Source: an uncultured Oscillospiraceae bacterium
GTDB taxonomy: Bacteria > Bacillota > Clostridia > Oscillospirales > Oscillospiraceae
Direction of reading: 5' to 3'
Assembly: GCA_947630345.1 (NCBI GenBank)
Contig: CANRHF010000035.1
Location: 1 to 13,848 of the forward strand
DNA length: 13,848 nucleotides
Shown piece after piece: positions 1 through 5,337 of this stretch; the first letter of the stretch is position 1, and each line of letters starts with the position of its first letter. A program made the translations under genes and the position numbers. The notes beneath the pieces are model-generated. The model had not been told where the DNA came from. It saw only the letters and a list, made by a program, of their open reading frames with translations, and made no database searches.

Positions 1-438
1 CGGGTCCTGGCGGGTAAGAAGCTGGCCATCGTCCCGGTCCTCCGGGCGGGCCTGGGCATGGTGGACAAGATGGTGAGCCTGATCCCCTCCGCCAAGATTG
101 GCCACATCGGTCTGTACCGGGACCCGGAGACCCACAAGCCGGTGGAGTACTACTGCAAGCTGCCGGAGGACATCGCCAACCGGCAGGTGTTCCTGGTGGA
201 TCCCATGCTGGCCACCGGCGGCAGCGCCGTGGCGTCCATTGATTTTCTCAAGGCCCGGGGCTGCCGGAACATCATCATGATGAACATCATCGGCGCGCCG
301 GAGGGCATCCGGGAGGTGGAGAAGGCCCACCCGGATGTGGACATCTATCTGGCGGCGGTGGACCAGGGGCTCAACGAGCACGCCTACATCGTCCCCGGCC
401 TGGGGGACGCCGGCGACCGGATCTTCGGCACGAAATAA
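1..438 (+). CDS. upp: Uracil phosphoribosyltransferase, 5'-truncated by window edge
   Basis: Salvage enzyme that converts uracil and PRPP to UMP in the cytoplasm. The reading frame is open from base 1, so only the last 145 residues are present; full-length Upp is about 208-210 residues, so roughly 64 N-terminal residues lie outside. The visible part starts with the family stretch KKLAIVPVLRAGLGM, continues with GHIGLYRDPET and EYYCKLP, has the PRPP-binding loop VDPMLATGGSA (about 196-228) and ends with the uracil-recognition segment GLGDAGDRIFGTK. These features are diagnostic for Upp. The methionine at base 58 is internal and not the start. The gene is followed by a hairpin terminator and convergent to the HxlR regulator. 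Its promoter and upstream neighbours are outside the window. Confidence 0.97.
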   Translation, partial: RVLAGKKLAIVPVLRAGLGMVDKMVSLIPSAKIGHIGLYRDPETHKPVEYYCKLPEDIANRQVFLVDPMLATGGSAVASIDFLKARGCRNIIMMNIIGAPEGIREVEKAHPDVDIYLAAVDQGLNEHAYIVPGLGDAGDRIFGTK

Positions 439-464
439 AATAAAGGAAATTTAAAAGCAAGAGA

Positions 465-497
465 AGGCGCGGCTTTCATGGCCGCGCCTCCTGTTTT
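465..497. terminator. Hairpin terminator between convergent upp and hxlR-family gene
   Basis: A 9-bp GC-rich inverted repeat (AGGCGCGGC at 465-473, GCCGCGCCT at 481-489) with a 7-nt loop is followed on the + strand by CCTGTTTT. It lies 27 nt after the upp stop and 4 nt beyond the stop of the convergent regulator, so it can serve both. The U-tracts are short on either side, so strength is uncertain. Confidence 0.75.
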
Positions 498-500
498 AAA

Positions 501-842
501 TCAACCGTTTTCCGGGCGGTGCTCCTCTCCCCAGGTACACATCTGATCTAAGATCGGCATCAGGGACCGCCCCCGCTCCGTCAAGCTGTACTCCACCTTA
601 GGCGGGATCTGGGGATATTCCTCGCGGTGCACCAGGCCGTCGGCCTCCAGCTCCTTGAGGGTGGAGCTGAGGGTTTTGTAGGAAATGCCGCCGATGAATT
701 TCTTCATCTCATTGAAGCGCACCACCCCAAACCAGGCCAGCGCGTAGAGAATCCGCATTTTGTACTTCCCCTGGATTAGGGACATGGTGTAAGAAAAGCC
801 GGTGTCCTCCAATTTCGCGTCCTGAATACATTCGATGTTCAT
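501..842 (-). CDS. HxlR-family transcriptional regulator (YodB-like redox sensor candidate)
   Basis: A 113-residue winged-helix protein of the HxlR family (usual length 100-120). The core GKYKMRILYAL, the recognition-helix region GISYKTLSSTLKELEADGLVHREEY, and the wing and C-terminal helix KVEYSLTERGRSLMPILDQMCTWGEEH are typical. The frame stays open further upstream but is antisense to the reductase there. I chose the ATG at 842 because AGGAAAG sits 8 nt before it; the ATG at 848 would leave only 2 nt. Only two cysteines occur, Cys5 and Cys102. That nearly matches Cys6 and Cys101 of Bacillus subtilis YodB, which senses quinones and diamide by thiol oxidation. The gene is transcribed away from a flavoprotein oxidoreductase, with an inverted repeat between them, the usual layout for HxlR regulators. 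The thiol-sensing role is inferred from position only. Confidence 0.9.
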   Translation of the reverse strand: MNIECIQDAKLEDTGFSYTMSLIQGKYKMRILYALAWFGVVRFNEMKKFIGGISYKTLSSTLKELEADGLVHREEYPQIPPKVEYSLTERGRSLMPILDQMCTWGEEHRPENG

Positions 843-861
843 GCCCATCACTTTCCTTTTG

Positions 862-892
862 GTAAGTATCACACCTAAATGTGCGTACTTGC
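862..892. promoter_or_regulatory. Candidate HxlR operator (interrupted palindrome)
   Basis: GTAAGTA (862-868) and TACTTGC (886-892) form imperfect half sites, with a second inner match CACA/TGTG, centred at about 877. HxlR-family operators are commonly built from AGTAA/TTACT-like half sites, so this fits. The right half directly abuts the -35 box of the oxidoreductase promoter and the left half lies about 20 nt before the regulator's start codon. Binding here could repress both genes. Confidence 0.6.
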
Positions 893-893
893 T

Positions 894-922
894 TTGTGAT
901 AAATGGATGGTAAAATTATAGT
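894..922 (+). promoter_or_regulatory. Sigma-A-type promoter of the flavoprotein oxidoreductase
   Basis: TTGTGA (894-899), a 17-nt spacer, and TATAGT (917-922) match the housekeeping consensus well. Transcription would start near 927-929, about 40 nt before the ATG at 969. It sits immediately next to the inverted repeat at 862-892. Confidence 0.7.
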
Positions 923-968
923 ATAGGCCGGGAGAGAAGTCAATCCCGGGGAAATTGGAGGAAGAATC

Positions 969-1514
969 ATGAGTAAAAAAATCGTTGTGATCACCGGCAG
1001 TCCCCGTAAGAACGGGAACAGCTTCGCAATGACCGGCGCCTTTATCCAGGCGGCGGAGGCCAAAGGACATACAGTTACCCGTTTTGACGCGGCGTTTAAA
1101 AAAGTGGGCGGCTGCCACGCCTGTGAGACCTGTTTTTCCACTGGAAAAGCCTGCACCTTTGACGACGACTTTAACGAGATCGCCCCGGCCATTCTGGAGG
1201 CGGACGCAATCGTCTTCACCATGCCCGTCTATTGGTATTCCATTCCGGCGCAGATCAAAGCCGTCATCGACCGGATTTACTCCCTGGTGGTAGGCGGCAA
1301 GGACATTTCCGGCAAGGAGTGTGGGCTGATTACCTGCTGCGAGGAGGACGATCTGGCCGTCATGGACGGGGTCCGGGTTCCCATGGAGCGGACGTGCGCT
1401 TTGAACGGGTGGAAAATGGTGGGCGAAGTCCTGGTTCCCGGCGTGCTGAACGTCGGCGATATCGATAAAACAGACGGCTGCCAAAAGGCGGCGGCTCTGG
1501 CGGACGCGATCTGA
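969..1514 (+). CDS. Flavodoxin-fold NAD(P)H-dependent oxidoreductase, iron-sulfur flavoprotein-like
   Basis: A 181-residue member of the NADPH-dependent FMN reductase / iron-sulfur flavoprotein group. The N-terminal TGSPRKNGNS (residues 9-18) is the FMN-phosphate loop, and MPVYWYSIPAQIKAVIDR is the second family signature, near the isoalloxazine site. Between them is a compact cysteine cluster, C49-x2-C52-x2-C55-x6-C62, followed by DDDF. This spacing fits the CX2CX2CX4-7C pattern that binds a 4Fe-4S cluster in Methanosarcina Isf. GGAGG at 957-961 lies 7 nt before the ATG. It likely transfers electrons from NAD(P)H or ferredoxin to quinone-like or other electrophilic acceptors, but the substrate cannot be read from sequence. 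The divergent HxlR gene is its probable regulator. Confidence 0.88.
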   Translation: MSKKIVVITGSPRKNGNSFAMTGAFIQAAEAKGHTVTRFDAAFKKVGGCHACETCFSTGKACTFDDDFNEIAPAILEADAIVFTMPVYWYSIPAQIKAVIDRIYSLVVGGKDISGKECGLITCCEEDDLAVMDGVRVPMERTCALNGWKMVGEVLVPGVLNVGDIDKTDGCQKAAALADAI

Positions 1515-1534
1515 AAAACGAATCGGAAAAACAG

Positions 1535-1578
1535 CGCAAAAAGGACGGAAAATCGCTGATTTTCCGTCCTTTTTTGCG
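1535..1578. terminator. Strong bidirectional Rho-independent terminator
   Basis: A nearly perfect inverted repeat of about 20 bp, with the outer arms CGCAAAAA / TTTTTTGCG and the core GGACGGAAAATC / GATTTTCCGTCC around a GCT loop. It has T-runs on both strands. It ends the + strand oxidoreductase (stop at 1514) and, on the - strand, lies 10 nt after the pnp stop, closing the long translation cluster. Confidence 0.93.
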
Positions 1579-1588
1579 ATTAAATATC

Positions 1589-3709
1589 TTATTTTCCGGC
1601 CATTTCCTTCAGAGCGTCCTTGCGGCTGAAGTTGGCCCGGCCCTTCTCATCGAAGCCCATGAACTTGACCCAGGTCATGTCTCCGATGTTCAGCACGTCC
1701 TCCACCTTCTCGACCCGCTTGGTGTCCAGCTTGGAGATGTGGACCATGCCGTCGTGGCCCGGGGCGATCTCCACAAAGGCGCCGATGGGCAGGATCCGCA
1801 CCACCCGGCCATAGTAGAGCTGGCCCACCTCGGGGACGAAGCAGATGTCGTCCACCATCTTCTTGGCGGCCAGGGCCGCCTCCGCGTCCACCGCGGAGAT
1901 GAAGACGGAGCCGTCGTCCTCGATGTCCACCTTGGCGCCGGTGTCGGCGCAGATCTTCTGGATGGTCTTGCCGCCGGAGCCGATGACCTCCCGGATCTTG
2001 TCCACGGGGATCTTCAGGCTGATCATCTTGGGCGCGTACTCGGAGACCTCCGCCCGAGGCTCGGAAATGCAGGGCAGCATGATCTCCTTCAGGATCTCCA
2101 GACGGGCTTTCCGGCAGCGCTCCAGAGCGTCGGCGATGATCTCCATGGTCAGGCCCTTGTTCTTCAGGTCCATCTGGATGGCGGTGACGCCCTCGGTGGT
2201 GCCGGCCACCTTGAAGTCCATCTCGCCGTGGAAGTCCTCCACGCCCTGGATGTCGGTAAAGGTCCGCCACTGGCCGGTCTCCTGGTCGGAGATCAGGCCG
2301 CAGGAAATGCCGGCCACGGGCCGCCTAATGGGTACGCCGGCGTCCATCAGCGCCAGGGTGGAGCCGCAGATGGAGCCCTGGGAGGTGGAGCCGTTGGAGG
2401 ACAGGACCTCGGAGACCACCCGGATGCAGTAGGGGAACTCCTCCACGGAGGGGATCACAGGCAACAGGGCCTTTTCAGCCAGGGCGCCGTGGCCGATCTC
2501 CCGGCGGGAGGTGGAGCGGGCGGCCTTGGCCTCGCCGGTGGAGAAGGCGGGGAAGTTGTAGTGATGGATATAGCGCTTGGTCTCCTCGGGGTAGATGGTG
2601 TCCAGCTTCTGGGCGGCGGACAGGGTGTTCAGAGTGCAGATGGACAGCACCTGGGTCTGCCCCCGGGTGAACAGGCCGGAGCCGTGGACCCGGGGCAGCA
2701 CGCCCACCTCGGCGGCCAGGGGCCGAATCTCGTCCATGCCCCGGCCGTCTACCCGCTTGCCGGCCAGCAGCCATTTTTTGACCACCTTTTTCTGCATTTT
2801 GTACAGGCAGACGTCGATATGCACGTCGAAATCCTCGTACTTTTCCCCGAATTTCTCGGCGAAATCCCGGCGGGCGGCGTTGAGCCGCTCCTCCCGGATG
2901 TTCTTGTCGTCGGTGTCCAGGGCGTACTCGATCTGGTCCATGCCGTAGGCGCACAGGTCGTCCAGCAGGTCGTGGTTCACGGCGGCCTTCTCGAAGGTGA
3001 ACTTGGGCTTGCCGATCTCGGCGACGATGCCGTTAATGAACTTGACGATTTCCATGTTCGTCTCGTGGGCGATGCGGATGCACTCCAGGACGATGGGTTC
3101 CGGGGCCTCGTTGGCCTCGGTCTCGATCATGACCACCTTCTCGAAGGTGGAGGCGATGCACACGAAGCAGTCCGCGGCGGCCCGCTGGTCGGCGGAGGGG
3201 TTGATGATATACTTGTCCCCCAGGTGGGCCACGTTGGTGGTGGCCACGGGGCCGTTCCAGGGCACGTCGGAGGCGGCGATGGAGATGGAGGCGCCCAGGG
3301 AGGCCACGATCTCCACGGGGTTGTCGTAGTCGGTGGCCAGCACGGTGCAGGTCACGACCACGTCGTTGCGCAGTTCCTCGTCAAAGAGGGGGCGCATGGG
3401 CCGGTCGATGATCCGGCTGTTCAGGATGCCCCGCTCGGAGGGCTTGCCCTCCCGGCGGTTGAAGGAGCCGGGGATCCGGCCCACGGAGTAGAGCCGTTCC
3501 TCAAACTCGATGGTCAGGGGGAAGTAGTCGATGCCGGCCTTGGGCTCCGGGGAGCAGCACACGGTGACCAGCACCACGGTGTCGCCGTAGCGGCAGACGC
3601 AGCCGGCGTCCGCCAGCTCCGCCACCTTGCCGGTCTCCACGGTGAAGGGGCGGCCGCCGATCTCCATCTCGTAGATTCGGTGGTTGGGAAATTGCTTATG
3701 GGTGATCAT
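1589..3709 (-). CDS. pnp: Polyribonucleotide nucleotidyltransferase (PNPase)
   Basis: 3'-to-5' phosphorolytic exoribonuclease that degrades mRNA to nucleoside diphosphates, normally a trimer in the degradosome. It is 706 residues, close to the usual 700-720. The first RNase PH domain contains GSFNRREGKPSERGIL and IDRPMRPLF (about 81-109), and an alpha-helical domain follows. The second, catalytic RNase PH domain holds RREIGHGALAEKAL (402-414), the phosphate-site stretch SNGSTSQGSICGS (438-450) and the acidic residues of TDIQGVEDFHGEMDFK (485-500). A KH domain with GSGG at 577-580 and an S1 domain from about 629 follow. AAGGAGG lies 6 nt before the ATG. It is the last gene of the cluster. The 392-nt leader between rpsO and pnp is highly structured, suggesting RNA-level control as in other bacteria where RNase III and PNPase act on the pnp leader. 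Confidence 0.98.
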   Translation of the reverse strand: MITHKQFPNHRIYEMEIGGRPFTVETGKVAELADAGCVCRYGDTVVLVTVCCSPEPKAGIDYFPLTIEFEERLYSVGRIPGSFNRREGKPSERGILNSRIIDRPMRPLFDEELRNDVVVTCTVLATDYDNPVEIVASLGASISIAASDVPWNGPVATTNVAHLGDKYIINPSADQRAAADCFVCIASTFEKVVMIETEANEAPEPIVLECIRIAHETNMEIVKFINGIVAEIGKPKFTFEKAAVNHDLLDDLCAYGMDQIEYALDTDDKNIREERLNAARRDFAEKFGEKYEDFDVHIDVCLYKMQKKVVKKWLLAGKRVDGRGMDEIRPLAAEVGVLPRVHGSGLFTRGQTQVLSICTLNTLSAAQKLDTIYPEETKRYIHHYNFPAFSTGEAKAARSTSRREIGHGALAEKALLPVIPSVEEFPYCIRVVSEVLSSNGSTSQGSICGSTLALMDAGVPIRRPVAGISCGLISDQETGQWRTFTDIQGVEDFHGEMDFKVAGTTEGVTAIQMDLKNKGLTMEIIADALERCRKARLEILKEIMLPCISEPRAEVSEYAPKMISLKIPVDKIREVIGSGGKTIQKICADTGAKVDIEDDGSVFISAVDAEAALAAKKMVDDICFVPEVGQLYYGRVVRILPIGAFVEIAPGHDGMVHISKLDTKRVEKVEDVLNIGDMTWVKFMGFDEKGRANFSRKDALKEMAGK

Positions 3710-3733
3710 GAAAAAACCTCCTTGTTATCGATG

Positions 3734-3805
3734 CCCGGGGAGGTTTTAGCACTTGAAGCCGCCGCCGGCGCGCGGAAGCGCCTTCAACTGCTAAAGCTCC
3801 ACGGG
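3734..3805 (-). ncRNA. Long leader hairpin just upstream of the pnp ribosome binding site
   Basis: The arms pair in register: CCCG 3734-3737 with CGGG 3802-3805, GGAG 3739-3742 with CTCC 3797-3800, TTTAGCA 3745-3751 with TGCTAAA 3789-3795, and TTGAAG 3753-3758 with CTTCAA 3782-3787. An inner GCGC 3768-3771 pairs with 3778-3781. That is about 21 bp of near-continuous helix plus a capped tip. The hairpin ends about 11 nt before the Shine-Dalgarno of pnp. There is no U-tract after it, so it is not a simple terminator. In Escherichia coli a long double-stranded stem in the pnp leader is cut by RNase III and then trimmed by PNPase for autoregulation; equivalence here is an inference from position and shape. 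Confidence 0.75.
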
Positions 3806-3824
3806 AAATTATATTATCTTGGTG

Positions 3825-3897
3825 GCGGGCAGGGCCCGCGGCCAATACGCACAGGGGTGGTACTAATCGTTACACCTCCTGGGCCTGCCCGGTATCG
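3825..3897 (-). ncRNA. Structured RNA unit 2 of a tandem pair in the rpsO-pnp spacer
   Basis: This unit repeats the layout of unit 1. On the - strand it begins CCGATACCGGG, continues with GCCCAG, TGTAACGA and GTGCGTATTG, and ends in the hairpin GCGGGC-CCT-GCCCGC (3825-3839). Internally CAGG-GGTG (3873-3881, with one bulged base) pairs with CACC-CCTG (3852-3859). An outer stem CCGATAC/GTATTGG can close it with one G-U pair. Relative to unit 1, the GGTG/CACC stem replaces GCTG/CAGC and the terminal hairpin replaces GCGGCC/GGCCGC, both with pairing preserved. I do not recognise an RNA class. Confidence 0.65.
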
Positions 3898-3972
3898 GCG
3901 GCCAGTGGCCGCTGACAATGCGCACGGGGCCTGCTGGTTGTCGCTACAGCTGCTGGGCATTCCCGGTATCGC
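3898..3972 (-). ncRNA. Structured RNA unit 1 of a tandem pair in the rpsO-pnp spacer
   Basis: On the - strand it begins GCGATACCGGG and contains GCCCAG, TGTAGCGA and GTGCGCATTG. It ends in the hairpin GCGGCC-ACT-GGCCGC (3898-3912). GCTG (3947-3950) pairs with CAGC (3933-3936) around a loop of 10 nt. The order and spacing of these blocks match unit 2, which follows directly, and their single-stranded blocks are the most conserved parts. That pattern suits a ligand-binding or protein-binding RNA, but the class is unknown to me. A dispersed palindromic repeat is the alternative. Confidence 0.65.
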
Positions 3973-4006
3973 TCTTGCGGGCGAAGCTAAAACTTGGCCC
4001 CCTTCG

Positions 4007-4058
4007 GACAAGGCTTGAAATGAACCCCCAGCCCGCGGGGCTGGGGGCTCAGCTTGTC
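4007..4058 (-). ncRNA. Long hairpin arm 43 nt after rpsO, possible weak terminator
   Basis: A perfect 10-bp stem CCCCCAGCCC (4025-4034) / GGGCTGGGGG (4038-4047) with a 3-nt loop is extended by an outer stem GACAAG (4007-4012) / CTTGTC (4053-4058). On the - strand the inner stem is followed by TTCATTTC, which is only a weak U-tract, so partial termination or 3'-end protection of rpsO mRNA is possible. The CTTG of the outer stem can alternatively pair with CAAG downstream (3993-3996 on the + strand reads CTTG), so two folds compete. Confidence 0.6.
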
Positions 4059-4101
4059 AAAAGACTTCCGCGTTTGCCGTTTGCGGCCGCCCCGTTTTTC
4101 G

Positions 4102-4368
4102 TTACTTCCGGATGCCCAGCTTGGCGATAATGGCGCGGTAACGGTTGATGTCCTTCTTCGCCAGATAGTCCAGCAGGCTGCGGCGCTTGCCGACCATCAT
4201 CAGCAGGCCCCGGCGGGAGTGATTGTCGTGCTTGTGGACCCGCAGGTGATCGGTCAGCTCGTTGATCCGGGCGGTGAGAATGGCGATCTGCACCTCGGGA
4301 GAGCCGGTGTCACCCTCGTGGGTGGCGTTTTCCAGGATGACCTGGGTCTTCTTTTCCTTCTGAATCAT
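4102..4368 (-). CDS. rpsO: 30S ribosomal protein S15
   Basis: An 88-residue protein, exactly the family length. It binds 16S rRNA early in assembly of the platform of the small subunit. The family core GDTGSPEVQIAILTARINELTDHL, then HDNHSRRGLLMMVGKRRSLLDYL and the C-terminal RYRAIIAKLGIRK are all present, including the His-Asp-His-Ser contact region. The frame extends six codons upstream, but those codons are the ribosome binding site itself (AAAGGTGG, 7 nt before the ATG at 4368), so I start at MIQKEKK. It has its own promoter over the ribF end and an approximately 110-nt leader. pnp follows after a long structured spacer, the usual rpsO-pnp pairing. Confidence 0.98.
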   Translation of the reverse strand: MIQKEKKTQVILENATHEGDTGSPEVQIAILTARINELTDHLRVHKHDNHSRRGLLMMVGKRRSLLDYLAKKDINRYRAIIAKLGIRK

Positions 4369-4487
4369 GGTATTTCCACCTTTCAAAAAATTACCCGCAA
4401 GCTAAGTCAGGGCCGATGGAGCGCCGTTTTGGCTGTATCCCGCGACTGGGCCGGGGGCGAATAGCGGGCCGTTTGGCCAGCCCGACT

Positions 4488-4516
4488 ATCATAGCATGAT
4501 TTTATCCAAAAGTAAA
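4488..4516 (-). promoter_or_regulatory. Promoter of rpsO-pnp inside the ribF 3' end
   Basis: On the - strand TTTACT (4511-4516), a 17-nt spacer, and TATGAT (4488-4493) preceded by TGC, an extended -10. Predicted start is near 4481. This gives rpsO-pnp transcription independent of the upstream cluster and a leader of about 110 nt. Confidence 0.7.
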
Positions 4517-5337
4517 GGAAAAATTTCCATTTTTTCAAAGAAATCCAGAGCGAACCTCCCGATTTCTTCCCATTCCGCCCCCTCCGGCAGCCGCCGGAAA
4601 AAGGCCAGGGTCATGAGGCCCCCCGCCTCCGGCGGGCCGCCCTTTGGGAAGAACAGCTCTGCCCCCTCAGGCCCCAGGACCGCCGCGGCGGGATGCCAGA
4701 GGCCCCGGATTCCGGCCAGGCAGGCGTAGGCCCCCGGCTGGAGTCGGGCCAGCTCTGCCGGCAGGGCCAGGCGGTAGATCGGGCCGTCCGGCACGGCCTG
4801 CCCGGTGAGCAGATGGGGGTGGCCCAGAAAGCCGTTGGCCTCCTGGATTTCCCCCGCCTCCAAAAGGGCACGGATGTGGGTGGAGGAGACGGTCAGGCCC
4901 CGGAATTTTTGCTCCGGCACCGCGCAATAGGGGATGCCCGATGCCCGGCAGGCCTCCGCCAGCAGGGCGCCGTTGCCCGCCCCCCGGCGGCCAAACCGGA
5001 AATCGTGGCCCCAGACCAGCCCCACTGCGCCATACTCTTCCAGCAGCCGCCGGAAAAAGTCCTGCCAGGGCAGCTCCATCAGCTGCCGGTCAAAGGGCAG
5101 CACCAGCGTCTGGTCTATGCCCAGGGCCTTTAGCAGCCGGACCCGGTCCGGCAGGGTGTTGATCAGCCCCGGGGCGGCCCCGTCTGTCAGGGCCTTGGGG
5201 TGGTGGTCGAAGGTCAGGGCCCCCGCCGCCGTCCCCAGCCGGTCCGCCAGGTCCCGGCAGGCGGAGAGCAGGGCGGCGTGGCCTAAATGGACCCCGTCAA
5301 AAAAGCCCAGGGCCAAAACTTGTTTTATTTGCGTCAT
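4489..5337 (-). CDS. ribF: RibF-type FAD synthetase with a degenerate riboflavin kinase domain
   Basis: RibF normally phosphorylates riboflavin to FMN and adenylylates FMN to FAD, using two domains in about 310 residues. This protein has 282. The N-terminal adenylyltransferase domain is intact: GFFDGVHLGH (11-20) is the HxGH-type nucleotide site, GHDFRFGRRGAGN (110-122) and VSSTHIR (150-156) are the other family motifs, and the domain ends LGHPHLLTG (171-179). The C-terminal part is short and lacks the flavokinase signatures: there is no GR.LGFPTAN segment after GQAVPDG, and no N.G..PTF or E.hllDF stretch. Only a PGAYACLAGIRG remnant resembles a GVY strand. I expect FAD synthesis without riboflavin kinase activity. 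The ATG overlaps the truB stop (ATGA), indicating translational coupling. Confidence 0.9.
   Translation of the reverse strand: MTQIKQVLALGFFDGVHLGHAALLSACRDLADRLGTAAGALTFDHHPKALTDGAAPGLINTLPDRVRLLKALGIDQTLVLPFDRQLMELPWQDFFRRLLEEYGAVGLVWGHDFRFGRRGAGNGALLAEACRASGIPYCAVPEQKFRGLTVSSTHIRALLEAGEIQEANGFLGHPHLLTGQAVPDGPIYRLALPAELARLQPGAYACLAGIRGLWHPAAAVLGPEGAELFFPKGGPPEAGGLMTLAFFRRLPEGAEWEEIGRFALDFFEKMEIFPLLLDKIML

Noticed and set aside
843..1484. N-terminal extension of the HxlR-family regulator to 327 residues
   Set aside because: The extra part is antisense to the oxidoreductase and crosses the promoter region. HxlR proteins are about 110 residues and a good ribosome binding site supports the start at 842.
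3806..3818. TATAAT-like box on the - strand as a private pnp promoter
   Set aside because: No acceptable -35 box at 15-19 nt upstream, and transcription would start inside the 5' arm of the long hairpin.
3825..3972. CRISPR array or simple direct repeat
   Set aside because: Only two units, about 65% alike, with variation placed in paired positions and no spacer/repeat alternation.
1574..4018. Long + strand open frame (814 codons) across pnp and its leader
   Set aside because: It is antisense to an unmistakable pnp, has low-complexity Gly/His/Asp/Leu composition typical of the reverse phase of a GC-rich gene, and no family resemblance.
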